The notes under the pieces: generated by a model
Told to the model about the DNA's origin: nothing
The model's database searches: none
Seen by the model: only the letters and a program-made list of their open reading frames with translations
Part shown: positions 34,198-43,468 of the stretch, one piece after another
Layout of the letters: every line of letters begins with the position of its first letter
How positions within the stretch are numbered: position 1 is the stretch's first letter
Translations under genes and position numbers: made by a program
DNA from: a bacterium C-53
GTDB lineage: Bacteria; Bacillota; Clostridia; Lachnospirales; Lachnospiraceae
Assembly: GCA_003612525.1 (NCBI GenBank)
Contig: RAZD01000008.1
Coordinates: 1 to 64,000 of the forward strand
Direction of reading: 5' to 3'
Length of the DNA stretch: 64,000 bases

Positions 34198-37100
34198 CTA
34201 AACTCTGCCTGAAAAGGCCGGTTTCTACGGTAATTATCATTATGGCGCTGATCTTGTTCGGATTTGGTTCCATTCCGTCGATGAACATGCAGCTGACGCC
34301 CGATATGGAACTGCCGATGATGATTGTATATACAATGTACCCTCAGGCCGGACCGGAAGAAGTGGAGCGTCTTGTCAGCCGCAAAATCGAGAATGTCGGC
34401 GGTACGATCAAAGGACTTGAGAGCATTACATCGTATTCAATGGAAAATGTGTCACAGATGTTGTTTTCCTTTGAATATGGAACCGATATGGACGATGCTT
34501 ACATGGACCTTCAGGAAGAATTGCAGACAATACAGTCGGAGCTTCCTGAGAAAGCGTCCACGCCAACGGTGATTATTATGGATATCAACGCTACGGACAG
34601 CATGGATTTGTCCATTACCTCAAAGAGCGGCAGTGATGTCCTGAACTTTGTAAATGATACGTTAAAGCCGGAACTTGACAAGATTACGAACGTAGCGAGT
34701 ACGAGTGTATACGGCGGTAATGAACAGTATATAAGCGTCCGTGTCAATGCGGAGCGGATGAATCAGTATGGGCTGAATATGAATACGATTGCAGGCTTCC
34801 TGGGCGCGGCAAACTTTACAATGCCTGCCGGAAGTGTGGAGATGGGAAGCCAGACTTTAAACGTAAGCGCCGAGGCGGAATATAATTCGATCGGAGATAT
34901 TCAGAATATACCGATCACGACAGGTACGGGAGCGGTGATTCATCTTTCAGATGTGGCGGATGTATCGTTTTCGGCCAAAGAAGCGTCCAGCCTCAGCCGC
35001 TATGACGGAAAGGATAATGTAAGTGTCGGCATTGTAAAGCGTCAGGGCAGCAATGCGGTGGAATTGTCACGTGAAGTCACGAAAGTGGTTAACCGCCTTG
35101 GTGAGATGTATCCGGATATGGATATCATTACGACGTACGACAGCAGCACGGCAATCATTTCTTCTCTGCGCAGCGTTGCCGAGACGCTTGTCATTGGCGT
35201 CGTTCTGTCAATGGCAGTGCTTTTTGTGTTTTTCGGAGATTTCAAGGCGAGTCTTATCGTGGGAAGTTCCATGCCGGTGTCGCTCCTTGCAACGGTGATT
35301 ATGATGCATGCGTCAGGGTATAGCCTGAATATGGTCACGATGGGAGCGCTTGTAATAGGTATCGGTATGATGGTGGATAATTCAATCGTTGTACTGGAAA
35401 TGTGTTTTCGGAAGAAGGAGGAAGGATTATCTTTTGAAGATGCGGCTTATGTCGGAGTGAAAACAGTGGCATTGTCAATCACGGCATCCACGCTTACAAC
35501 AATCGTTGTATATTTCCCTCTGGCGACGATGAAGGGATTGACCGGACAGATTTTCGGACAGCTTGGATTTACGATTATATTTTCACTTACGGCGTCTCTG
35601 ATTGCGGCGATGTCTCTGATTCCTCTTTGTTTCAGTAAATATAAACCGATTGAAAAGAAGGAGATTCCTGTAAGCCGTATTGTTCATAGCGTGGGTGAGT
35701 GGTATGCCGGCGTTTTGAGAAACGTCCTTCATCATAAGAAAATTGCAGCGCTCGTGGCGTTTGTCATTATGGGTGTGTCAGTATTTTGCTTTCAATTTGC
35801 ACATACGGAGCTGATGCCGGCGACAGACGAAGGCGTAATTGCCATTACTGCGAACGTGCGGCCGGGTCTGGGGCTTGAAGCGAAAGACGAGATGATGATC
35901 AGGCTGGAGGAATTTGTGGGTGCGGACCCGGATGTGAAGAATTTTTCCGTGAGTACTTCGTCCGGTACGGCGTCAATCAGCGTATCCGCTTATCTGAAAA
36001 AGGACAGGAGCCGCGCGACGGCTGATATTGCAAATGAGTGGAATAAGGAGCTGAAATCGTTTGAAGGGGCTGAAATCCTCTGTAGTTCGTCCTCAACTTC
36101 CACGATGGGAATGAGCGGCGGCGCGTCAAAACAGATCGATATAAAGGGTTCGAATCTGACCGATCTGAAGGAGGCGATTGCACAGATTGATGATGCAATC
36201 CGGAATATGCCGGGTGTGATCAGCACAAGTTCGTCTTTCAGCGACTCCGCTGCGAAGGCAAAAGTTGTGATTGATCCGATCAAAGCGGCGGCGGTGGGGA
36301 TGACTCCGGCGCAGATTGCTCAGAATCTGTACCTGATGAAGACAGGTACGAAAGCGATGGAGGTAAGCATCAACGACAAGGATTATTCGGTGCAGGTGGA
36401 ATATCCGTCCGATATGATGACAACTGTGCCGGAGATGTTGAATACGGCGATGGCCACGCCGATGGGACAGAGCGTAATTCTCTCCGATGTGGCGGAAATT
36501 GTCTATGCGGACAGTCCTCAGATGATTACGAGAGAAGAGGGATTCTATACGGCTTCGCTTACGGCGAATCTTGACATTAACGATCAGTATGATACGCAGG
36601 ATGCAATTGATGAAGCGGTTGACCACCTGAATTTCCCGAGAGGCATCTCAAGGACACAGGATATGATGACAGAGATGATGACGGAAGAGTTCACAGCGAT
36701 CATGAAATCAATTGCAATCGGAATCTGGCTTGTATTCATGGTAATGGCAATGCAGTTTGAATCTCTGCGCTATGCGGGAATGGTTATGTTCTGTGTGCCA
36801 TTCAGCCTGATTGGTTCCATACTGCTGCTGCTTCTGTCGCAGAGTACGCTCAGTATGGTGTCAATGATGGGATTCCTGATGCTGAGCGGTATCGTGGTAA
36901 ATAATGGTATCCTGTACGTGGATACGACGAACCAGTACCGGCAGACGATGAGTACGGAAGATGCACTTGTGGAAACCGGAAAGTCGAGGCTCCGCCCGAT
37001 TCTTATGACGACGCTTACAACGATTCTCTCAATGATACCTCTTGCGATCGGAGTCGGTGAGAATGGCGCTCTGATGCAGGGTATGGCAGTGGTTATTGTC

Positions 37101-37280
37101 GGCGGTCTGATAGCAAGTACAATTTTGACCTTGATTTTACTGCCAACCTTCTATATGATAATACATAAGCACAGCAAGGCAAAGAAGCTTAAGAAGAAGC
37201 GTAAGCTCGAAGCGGCGCAGGAGAGACAGCAGGCCGCCGTGGAAGGTGAAGACGTAGGCGATGCCGGGTGCGATAATTAA
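34185..37280 (+). CDS. RND family efflux permease (AcrB/HAE-like)
   Basis: 1031 residues from TTG 34185, overlapping the adaptor by 13 bases. The architecture is that of RND pumps: one membrane segment, a large outer loop, then six and five segments with the loop repeated. The proton-relay segment GALVIGIGMMVDNSIVVLEM matches segment 4, with the paired Asp residue in MMVDN. The FxPLATMKGLTGQIFG and GILYVDTTNQYR motifs also fit. The substrate is unknown. In a one-membrane cell it would export lipids, peptides or drugs across the plasma membrane. The Lys-rich C-terminus is normal. Confidence 0.93.
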   Translation: MHKLTKLCLKRPVSTVIIIMALILFGFGSIPSMNMQLTPDMELPMMIVYTMYPQAGPEEVERLVSRKIENVGGTIKGLESITSYSMENVSQMLFSFEYGTDMDDAYMDLQEELQTIQSELPEKASTPTVIIMDINATDSMDLSITSKSGSDVLNFVNDTLKPELDKITNVASTSVYGGNEQYISVRVNAERMNQYGLNMNTIAGFLGAANFTMPAGSVEMGSQTLNVSAEAEYNSIGDIQNIPITTGTGAVIHLSDVADVSFSAKEASSLSRYDGKDNVSVGIVKRQGSNAVELSREVTKVVNRLGEMYPDMDIITTYDSSTAIISSLRSVAETLVIGVVLSMAVLFVFFGDFKASLIVGSSMPVSLLATVIMMHASGYSLNMVTMGALVIGIGMMVDNSIVVLEMCFRKKEEGLSFEDAAYVGVKTVALSITASTLTTIVVYFPLATMKGLTGQIFGQLGFTIIFSLTASLIAAMSLIPLCFSKYKPIEKKEIPVSRIVHSVGEWYAGVLRNVLHHKKIAALVAFVIMGVSVFCFQFAHTELMPATDEGVIAITANVRPGLGLEAKDEMMIRLEEFVGADPDVKNFSVSTSSGTASISVSAYLKKDRSRATADIANEWNKELKSFEGAEILCSSSSTSTMGMSGGASKQIDIKGSNLTDLKEAIAQIDDAIRNMPGVISTSSSFSDSAAKAKVVIDPIKAAAVGMTPAQIAQNLYLMKTGTKAMEVSINDKDYSVQVEYPSDMMTTVPEMLNTAMATPMGQSVILSDVAEIVYADSPQMITREEGFYTASLTANLDINDQYDTQDAIDEAVDHLNFPRGISRTQDMMTEMMTEEFTAIMKSIAIGIWLVFMVMAMQFESLRYAGMVMFCVPFSLIGSILLLLLSQSTLSMVSMMGFLMLSGIVVNNGILYVDTTNQYRQTMSTEDALVETGKSRLRPILMTTLTTILSMIPLAIGVGENGALMQGMAVVIVGGLIASTILTLILLPTFYMIIHKHSKAKKLKKKRKLEAAQERQQAAVEGEDVGDAGCDN

Positions 37281-37316
37281 CGGATATCTGACAGAACAGG
37301 TATCATGGAGGTTTTC

Positions 37317-37655
37317 ATGAATTATGCAAGGGCAATTGGGGAAGGGATTCTCTTTTCCGTACTGTTGGTTCTGATACAAAAGAAAAATAAGAAGTGGGAG
37401 ATACCGGCATATGCTGCCGGTATCTTTTTCGGCATCATGAGCGTGTGGGTATTATACCGTGCGCAGGAAAATTCCGCGTATTTTTTCTGGCACCCTTATA
37501 TATCCTGGATGATTGTGAATTTGACTGATTTTTTTGTGAACCATAAAAGCGCAAAGGAAAAGCTGATTCTCTGGCCAGTTGTGATTCTTCCGGTGTTTTC
37601 AGGGTTTGAACTTGCGGTTGGATGGCTTTTGAAGCTTTATGTGAAAAGCTATTGA
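37317..37655 (+). CDS. Small membrane protein, unknown function
   Basis: 112 residues from ATG 37317, with GGAGG 5 bases upstream. Three to four hydrophobic segments are seen (about 5-22, 33-52, 60-78, 90-108). I recognise no family. It follows the RND permease by 36 bases and may share its mRNA. A perfect hairpin with a T run lies inside its first third, described separately. Confidence 0.7.
   Translation: MNYARAIGEGILFSVLLVLIQKKNKKWEIPAYAAGIFFGIMSVWVLYRAQENSAYFFWHPYISWMIVNLTDFFVNHKSAKEKLILWPVVILPVFSGFELAVGWLLKLYVKSY
37399..37428 (+). terminator. Terminator-like hairpin inside the small membrane gene
   Basis: AGATACCGGCA and TGCCGGTATCT form an 11-bp perfect stem with a 5-base loop, followed directly by TTTT and then CGG. 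It lies about 80 bases into the coding region. It could end or attenuate RND-operon transcripts. Confidence 0.5.
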
Positions 37656-37701
37656 AAAGCAGTGCCATTAAATAAAGCCGGCACACCTGCTTTCCTGCTC
37701 A

Positions 37702-38386
37702 CTATGCTCCGTGCGTGCGGGCTTCCTGGTTTAACGGAAGTGTAAGAAAAAAAGCAGCTCCGCCGCCTTCTGTATTTTTAACCCCGATATCCGCGGACAA
37801 AAGTTCTGCCAATTCTTTTGCTATGCTTAGTCCAAGACCAAAATGTGACTTATCTGTATGTGATTTATCGGCACAATAAAAGCGGTCAAAAATGTAAGGC
37901 TTGTCCTCGGCGGAAATTCCCTGTCCGTGATCAATAACAGAAATTGTTATAGCCTTGCGTGACAGGGCAGCTTTTATTTGGATGGATGCTTTCGTTTCAG
38001 AATGTGAAATGGCATTATCCATAAAAATGCTTAAAATCTGAAAAAGACATTCCCGGTCTGTGTAGAGTATGGGAAAGTGGACATCCATAAAATCCGCATC
38101 TATAATATTCGTGGCCTTTTGAATATCTGGTATGCCGTCACTGAATCTGTTTATTTTGTTATTGTTGGCAAGTATGACCGCAAGCGGCGCTTTTAGCTCG
38201 TGGGAGGCAGCGGCGATAAAATGTTTCTGGCTTTTTAATACTTTTTCGGTGGGTTCTATGGCGCGTTTCAGCAGAAAACGGCTCACAATTACGGCGCAGA
38301 ACAGGGAAATAACCCACAGCAGTATATAAAAAGGCAGTTGTTTCTCTATCTGTTCAAAAGTTGTCTTTTGCCGGTGCAGCAGTGGA
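37702..38386 (-). pseudogene. Sensor histidine kinase, truncated and internally deleted
   Basis: From about 38370 down the minus strand: a membrane segment (FYILLWVISLFCAVIVSRFLL), then the H-box FIAAASHELKAPLAVILA, then IFMDNAISHSE (N-box), DHGQGISAED (G1) and HFGLGLSIAKEL (G2). Upstream of the membrane segment the frame runs into unrelated sequence, so the sensor domain and start are gone. Between the H-box and N-box roughly 60 residues seem to be missing (NKINRFSDGIPDIQKATNII to DVHFPILYTDRECLF). No response regulator is near. It is a relic. Confidence 0.8.
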
Positions 38387-38726
38387 TGCAGAAAGTCTGT
38401 ATACATCAGCGGCTGTGACAGGAAGTGTTGTGGAAATTTCGGATGGCAGTTGTACCGTAAGTGCTGTCGTAATGGAAGAGGATGGAAAAACTGGTATGAT
38501 TGCTGCACCCGGGTATGAAAGTGAGGATACAAATGTGGTGGTAACATATCAGGAGGGCTGTGTAATCCATACTGCAACTATCTATACTTCAACCGGGATT
38601 GCAGAATTGGAGCAGGCGTCTGTATCTGATATCAGGAAACAGGCAAGTGTAATTATCTATGGAAGTTTTGAGGACACACACCATGTATCGGCAACCAAAA
38701 TTATCATATGTCACAGGACAGCCTGA
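38361..38726 (+). pseudogene. Fragment of secreted protein, fused to the kinase scar
   Basis: The frame from about 38400 reads like the C-terminal half of a small extracellular beta protein (SAAVTGSVVEISDGSCTVSAVV, ending KIIICHRTA). It has no start or signal peptide. Its 5' end overlaps the place where the opposite-strand histidine kinase loses homology, so a recombination joined two broken genes there. Confidence 0.45.
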
Positions 38727-38914
38727 ACAGGAGGTATTGATCTTGAAATTTTATCAGCTTGCATTGAGGTGTTCCAAATGTCTTTTGCTTAACTTACGAA
38801 CCGACGGCCCATGTTTTTTTACTTATTTCTATATTTCTAAAATCTTTATTCGATAAATGTAAGAAATATGTTATACTCAAATTTACGAAATAACAAAGGA
38901 AAGGCGGCGGGCCA

Positions 38915-39052
38915 TTGTCAAAAAATAAATATCAGTTTGATAGTAAAATTCATGTGTACAGAGCCACAAAAAGAATGACGCAACAAGAACTTGCCGATAG
39001 ATTAAACTTTTTTAAGGCAGAATGTTTCATTTTAATTCTAATTTGCCCATGA
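38915..39052 (+). pseudogene. XRE-family regulator, N-terminal stump
   Basis: TTG 38915, with AAAGGAAAGG upstream, encodes a start like SKNKYQFDSKIHVYRATKRMTQQELADRL, the first two helices of a Cro/CI-type DNA-binding domain. The chain then runs off into FFKAECFILILICP and a stop. The recognition helix and everything after it are missing. Confidence 0.65.
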
Positions 39053-39067
39053 AAGGAGAAACCAGTA

Positions 39068-39193
39068 ATGAATGATTTGTGGGAACTTATTATTTTTATT
39101 TTGTTTATTTTAGGCGGTAGTTGTTCACTGGCAGGTACATGGTGGTATAAAAACAAAAAGAAGAATGTAGACGAACATCAGAGCAACAAATAG
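39068..39193 (+). CDS. Small membrane protein, 41 residues
   Basis: ATG 39068, with AAAGGAG about 8 bases upstream, encodes one hydrophobic segment (LWELIIFILFILGGSCSLAG) and a basic, hydrophilic tail rich in Lys. It could be a genuine small membrane protein that belonged with the broken XRE gene, or itself a stump. A hairpin follows. Confidence 0.5.
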   Translation: MNDLWELIIFILFILGGSCSLAGTWWYKNKKKNVDEHQSNK

Positions 39194-39257
39194 CAAAAAC
39201 AGTTCAGTCAGTCGGCGGTAAAATGACGCCGCAGCACAGGACGGCATACCAAGACAG

Positions 39258-39291
39258 GAAATCAGGAAAAGGTTTCCTGTTTTGTCGTGGT
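39258..39291 (+). terminator. Terminator-like hairpin after the 41-residue ORF
   Basis: GACAGGAAA pairs with TTTCCTGTTTTGTC. The 39292-39539 stretch has no supported gene. Confidence 0.45.
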
Positions 39292-39539
39292 TATAATCGC
39301 GTCTTATTCCCACAGACAAAACAATGTACCCATTCTGCTGCCGTTGAACATATTAAGTATGTGCCCGAGACCAAAAGTAACGGTAGATACGATGATTGCC
39401 TCTCGGTACTCCTGCTGTCATTTTTATTTCGCAGGGTATAAGATTTTATGTACAAATTTCCGATAACAAAAGTAACAGTGCAATACATGCACGGAAATGA
39501 AAAACAGATTTTAAGAACAGGATGAAAGAGGACGAAATT

Positions 39540-39680
39540 ATGGCAATCAATGTTAATCATGGAAATGGAGCATTAGCAGCATATGAAAAAATGATGAATG
39601 ACAGTGAATTTACAGATAAAATGATGAACGTGATCAGAGAAGATGCCAGAGCGCGAACGGCAGCAGGAATTGCGGGATAA
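39540..39680 (+). pseudogene. Small ORF stump (MAINVNHGNG...)
   Basis: ATG 39540, with GAGG upstream, gives 46 residues reading GALAAYEKMMNDSEFTDKMM and ending in AAGIAG. The clean start and abrupt end suggest a truncated 5' part of a longer gene. I do not know the family. Confidence 0.4.
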
Positions 39681-39789
39681 AAAATATTTTCGACAGAAAA
39701 GGTTGGCAGAATACTGGAACAAACGTCAGAGTGCCGCCGCTTCTTACGATGCGAGTGTTTTGGCAGAGCCGGTAGAAAACGATGGTTGA
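39652..39789 (+). pseudogene. C-terminal gene fragment
   Basis: In the frame overlapping the preceding stump, RERQQELRDKKYFRQKRLAE and then [15 protein letters not shown] is protein-like and ends at TGA 39787 with a good terminator behind it. It has no start of its own, so it is the 3' end of a lost gene, possibly joined to the stump by a deletion or frameshift. Confidence 0.4.
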
Positions 39790-39790
39790 A

Positions 39791-39829
39791 AAGGCGCTGA
39801 AACATAAATATGAATCAACGCCTTTTTTC
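39791..39829. terminator. Bidirectional terminator
   Basis: AAGGCGCTGA pairs with TCAACGCCTT (one mismatch), with a T run. It ends the remnant region and also the minus-strand HAD/PHP/ABC-F genes. Confidence 0.75.
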
Positions 39830-39856
39830 CTGTCTTTGTATAATTTCCTCCATATG

Positions 39857-40669
39857 CTATTGCAGAAATCGTTCAATAATCTCCTTCATACCGCCGTGAT
39901 TATTGTCATTTACCGTGACAAAATCAGCGGCTTTTTTTACGCTTTCTTTTGCATTTGCCATTGCAACGCCGATGCCGGCCGCTTCAATCATTGGGATATC
40001 GTTTTCTTCGTCGCCGGCCGCAACAGAATTTTCTACCGGGATATTGCAGTAAGAGCACAGAAAACGAAGCGCCGCGCCTTTTGTAGAGTCGGGATTTCCG
40101 TATTCCAGCAGACGGGGGTTCGAAAAGACGCTGCTTAGCGCAGGCTCAAGTATCGGACGCATTTCCTCCCTGAACGTTTCCAGCAGTGCATGGTCATCAA
40201 GCGCAGCAACTATGATTTTCTGTGGCTCGAAATCCAGTTCTTTTATCACATCGTCAACGATTCTGTACGGAAGCCCGATATGTTCACAGTAATAGAGAAG
40301 CATATCGGACATTTTTTCCGTGAGCACATGCGTGTCCGTGTAAGTATGCACATGGATGCCGCGTTCCTTTGCCGCGTCGAAGACTGCACGTACGCGGGAA
40401 TGAGGAATACCGATGCGGCGAAGCTCTTTTTGTTCGTAACAGTCATAGATCAGAGCGCCGTTAAAGCTTGTTATGTAGAAACCGGATTGTGTAAAACCGT
40501 ATTTTTCTGCCAGCTGAAGTACGCTTGCCAGAGGCCGTCCGCTGGCAAGCACAAATTTATGGCCTTTTTTGTTCATTGTATGAATGGCATCGAGGACTTC
40601 CGGCTCAATGTCTTTCTGATCTGTCAGAAGTGTCGCATCAAGGTCTGTAAATAATATTTTTGGATTCAT
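39857..40669 (-). CDS. Cof-type HAD-IIB phosphatase
   Basis: 270 residues. HAD motif I reads ILFTDLDATLLTD, with Ala in place of the common Gly. Motif II is LASGRPL, Lys lies in the STKGAALRFLC region, and motif IV is GDEENDIPMIEAAG. The IIB cap is present. Such enzymes dephosphorylate sugar phosphates, pyridoxal phosphate or flavin mononucleotide. It overlaps the PHP gene upstream by 4 bases, so both are co-transcribed. The exact substrate is not deducible. Confidence 0.92.
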   Translation of the reverse strand: MNPKILFTDLDATLLTDQKDIEPEVLDAIHTMNKKGHKFVLASGRPLASVLQLAEKYGFTQSGFYITSFNGALIYDCYEQKELRRIGIPHSRVRAVFDAAKERGIHVHTYTDTHVLTEKMSDMLLYYCEHIGLPYRIVDDVIKELDFEPQKIIVAALDDHALLETFREEMRPILEPALSSVFSNPRLLEYGNPDSTKGAALRFLCSYCNIPVENSVAAGDEENDIPMIEAAGIGVAMANAKESVKKAADFVTVNDNNHGGMKEIIERFLQ

Positions 40670-41529
40670 CTTTCCGTCTTCCTTTCTTTGAGATAATCTT
40701 TCATCACAGTGAGATAATCGTAGGGGACAAAGAGATTTCCGCGTCCTGTCGCAAGGTCTGTATTCACTTTGTTTACGCCGTGGAAATCAGAGCCGCCGGA
40801 GATCAGAAGATCGTATTTTTTTGCGAGGTCTTTGATCTGGCTCTCCTCTGAAGGAGAGTAGGTGGTGTAGATTGCCTCGATTCCATCAAGTCCCGATTCC
40901 TTCAGACGTCCGGTCAGTGCGTCGAGCTTCCGGCTGCTCATACGGTAGAGGATGGGATGCGCAAGAACGGCGATTCCCCCGGCTTTTTTAATCAGGTCAA
41001 TACCCTGCTCCGGCGTTACTTTTTCTCTCGGTATGAAGTACGGGCAGTGGTCGCCAATATAGCGCTCAAATGCTTCCGCCGCACTTTTCACAACGCCTGT
41101 ATCCTTTAGGTAACGGGCATAATGGCTTCGCGTAATGACGGCGTCCGGAAAAGCAGATTGCAGTTTTTCGAAGGTAAGGTCAGTTGAGAGGCCCTCGGAG
41201 AGTTTTCTGCACATTTTTTCATTGCGCAGACGCCTGGAATTCTGAAAGTGTTCCAGATAGGAGAGGAAGTCCTGATTGCCGGTATCAATAAACAATCCGA
41301 GAATATGGACGTCTCTTCCCTCATTTACCGTGGACAGCTCGATGCCGGGTATGGTCTCAACGTCGGTGTCTTCTGAAGCTTCCATAACTTCCGCTATACC
41401 GTCAATCGTATCGTGGTCTGTGAGCGCAAAAGCAGACAGCCCTTTTTCAAGGGCATACGAAACGAGTTCGCGCGGTGAAAAAGAGCCGTCGGATTTATTT
41501 GAGTGTACATGCAGATCAATGAATTTCAT
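40666..41529 (-). CDS. PHP domain phosphoesterase (nucleoside 3',5'-bisphosphate phosphatase/RNase AM-like)
   Basis: 287 residues from ATG 41529, giving MKFIDLHVHSNKSDGSFSP, the typical start; ATG 41541 (MKTD) is an alternative that overlaps the ABC-F stop. Metal ligands of the PHP fold are visible: HVHS, TDHDTIDG, PGIELS, VLAHP, and GSDFHG near the end. The family hydrolyses pAp and trims short RNA 5' ends. It is in one operon with the HAD phosphatase. Confidence 0.88.
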   Translation of the reverse strand: MKFIDLHVHSNKSDGSFSPRELVSYALEKGLSAFALTDHDTIDGIAEVMEASEDTDVETIPGIELSTVNEGRDVHILGLFIDTGNQDFLSYLEHFQNSRRLRNEKMCRKLSEGLSTDLTFEKLQSAFPDAVITRSHYARYLKDTGVVKSAAEAFERYIGDHCPYFIPREKVTPEQGIDLIKKAGGIAVLAHPILYRMSSRKLDALTGRLKESGLDGIEAIYTTYSPSEESQIKDLAKKYDLLISGGSDFHGVNKVNTDLATGRGNLFVPYDYLTVMKDYLKERKTER

Positions 41530-41530
41530 A

Positions 41531-43168
41531 TCAGTTTTCATCTTCTTCTTTCTGAGCGGTGTATACATAACGTTTTCTTGCCGTTTCGTCGCTTTCAAGG
41601 TACTCATCGTAAGTTGTGATCTTGTCAACAAGAGTTCCGTCCGGCATGATTTCCATGATACGGTTTGCCGTTGTCTGTACAAACTGATGATCGTGTGAGG
41701 CAAAAAGTTCCACGCCGGGGAATTTAATAAGTCCGTTGTTAAGCGCCGTTATGGATTCCATATCAAGATGATTGGTCGGTTCGTCAAGAATCAGTACGTT
41801 GGCTCCGGAGATCATCATACGGGAGAGGAGGCAGCGCACTTTCTCACCTCCAGAGAGCACCTTTACTTTCTTTACGCCGTCCTCACCGGGGAAAAGCATT
41901 CTGCCGAGGAAACCTCGTACATAAGTCACATCTTTTACCGGGGAAAAGCCCATAAGCCAGTCCGTGATCGTATCATCGTTATTGAAAATTTCCGTATTGT
42001 CCTTCGGGAAGTACGCCTGTGAGGTTGTGACGCCCCACTTATAGCTGCCTTCGTCCGGCTCCAGTTCGCCCATCAGAATTTTGAAAAGCGTTGTTTTTGC
42101 CAGTTCGTTGCCGCCTACAAATGCCACTTTATCATTGTGGCCCAGAATAAATGACAGGTTGTCAAGAACCTTCACTCCGTCAATTGTCTTTGAAATTCCC
42201 TCCACGCTTAAGACCTCATTGCCGATTTCACGCTCAGGGCGGAAATCAATATAAGGATATTTACGGCTTGAGGGTTTGATCTCGTCAAGCTCAATTTTTT
42301 CAAGCGCACGTTTTCTGGAGGTTGCCTGTTTTGATTTGGAGGCATTCGCGGAGAAACGGCTGATGAATTCCTGTAATTCCTTGATTTTTTCTTCTTTTTT
42401 CTTATTCGCTTCCTTCATCTGTTTAATGAGGAGCTGGCTTGATTCGTACCAGAAATCGTAATTGCCCGCATAGAGCTGGATTTTGCCATAATCGATATCC
42501 GCAGTATGTGTACAGACTTTATTTAAGAAATAGCGGTCATGCGAAACGACAATCACGGTATTTTCAAAGTTAATTAAAAACTCTTCCAGCCAGGCGATTG
42601 CCTCAAGGTCCAGGTGGTTGGTCGGCTCGTCGAGTAGAAGAATATCGGGATTTCCAAAAAGCGCTTTTGCAAGGAGCACTTTGACTTTCTGATTGCCGGT
42701 CAGCTCACTCATAACAGCATAGTGGAGATCAGTCTCAATGCCGAGTCCGTTTAAGAGCATGGCGGCATTCGATTCCGCCTCCCATCCGTCCAGTTCTGCA
42801 AATTCCGCTTCGAGTTCGCTTGCACGGATGCCGTCCTCATCCGTAAAATCTTCTTTCGCATAAATCGCGTCTTTTTCTTTCATAATCTGGTAGAGACGTT
42901 CATTTCCCATGATAACGGTATCCATTACCGGATAGGAGTCATATTTGAAATGATCCTGTTCGAGTACGGAGAGGCGCTGGCCCGGCGTAATGGCAATACT
43001 GCCGTTTGTCGTGTCAAGGCTGCCGGAGAGAATCTTTAAAAAAGTTGATTTTCCTGCTCCGTTTGCCCCGATAAGGCCATAGCAGTTTCCCTCGGTGAAC
43101 TTAATATTTACATCTTCAAATAAGGCCTTTTTGCCTACTCTGTAAGTTACATTATTTGCACTGATCAT
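41531..43168 (-). CDS. ABC-F family ATPase (YbiT-like)
   Basis: 545 residues with two ABC cassettes and no membrane segment. First cassette: GANGAGKST, a degenerate signature LTGNQKVKV, Walker B ILLLDEPTNHLD. The linker (about 245-300) is Lys-rich, as in the P-site tRNA interaction motif. Second cassette: the unusual Walker A GGNELAKTT, signature LSGGEKVRC, VLILDEPTNHLD. ABC-F proteins act on ribosomes to relieve stalls; some give antibiotic resistance. The pattern matches the YbiT branch, so a housekeeping role is more likely than resistance. Confidence 0.9.
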   Translation of the reverse strand: MISANNVTYRVGKKALFEDVNIKFTEGNCYGLIGANGAGKSTFLKILSGSLDTTNGSIAITPGQRLSVLEQDHFKYDSYPVMDTVIMGNERLYQIMKEKDAIYAKEDFTDEDGIRASELEAEFAELDGWEAESNAAMLLNGLGIETDLHYAVMSELTGNQKVKVLLAKALFGNPDILLLDEPTNHLDLEAIAWLEEFLINFENTVIVVSHDRYFLNKVCTHTADIDYGKIQLYAGNYDFWYESSQLLIKQMKEANKKKEEKIKELQEFISRFSANASKSKQATSRKRALEKIELDEIKPSSRKYPYIDFRPEREIGNEVLSVEGISKTIDGVKVLDNLSFILGHNDKVAFVGGNELAKTTLFKILMGELEPDEGSYKWGVTTSQAYFPKDNTEIFNNDDTITDWLMGFSPVKDVTYVRGFLGRMLFPGEDGVKKVKVLSGGEKVRCLLSRMMISGANVLILDEPTNHLDMESITALNNGLIKFPGVELFASHDHQFVQTTANRIMEIMPDGTLVDKITTYDEYLESDETARKRYVYTAQKEEDEN

Positions 43169-43217
43169 GTTCCATCCTCTTACTTCTTATATTATGTTTT
43201 TTACAGTCACGATATTT

Positions 43218-43245
43218 ATTATACATAAATAAGATGTTTTTTCAA
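43218..43245 (-). promoter_or_regulatory. Promoter of ABC-F operon
   Basis: On the minus strand TTGAAA (43245-43240) and TATAAT (43223-43218) are 16 bases apart, about 50 bases before the start codon. Confidence 0.65.
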
Positions 43246-43317
43246 GGGAAAAGCGGCTTTCTCACAGAATATAATGCATACGGCAGCAACAGGGCATGGC
43301 AGTGGCTGGAAATTAAG

Positions 43318-43346
43318 TTGATAAATCTGATTATTTGGCCTATACT
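43318..43346 (+). promoter_or_regulatory. Promoter of the yesN-yesM unit
   Basis: TTGATA (43318-43323), 17 bases, TATACT (43341-43346), with a leader of about 115 bases. Confidence 0.65.
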
Positions 43347-43432
43347 GATATTTAGTACATGCATTTCATAAAATGCCGTATCTGCTGACGACACTTCAGT
43401 TATGATTGAAAAGTCTTAAGAGAATTTACATA

Positions 43433-43444
43433 CTGCCCGGGCAG
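43433..43444. promoter_or_regulatory. Perfect 12-bp palindrome before yesN
   Basis: CTGCCCGGGCAG lies 8 bases before the AAAGGAAG of yesN, in otherwise AT-rich DNA. It may be an operator or a short RNA stem. No regulator is assigned. Confidence 0.4.
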
Positions 43445-43468
43445 ATTTAGAAAGGAAGTGCTTTTCAA

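Noticed and set aside
43169-43468. Structured RNA in the gap between the ABC-F and yesN genes
   Set aside because: Two divergent promoters and one short palindrome explain the gap; I found no larger paired structure.
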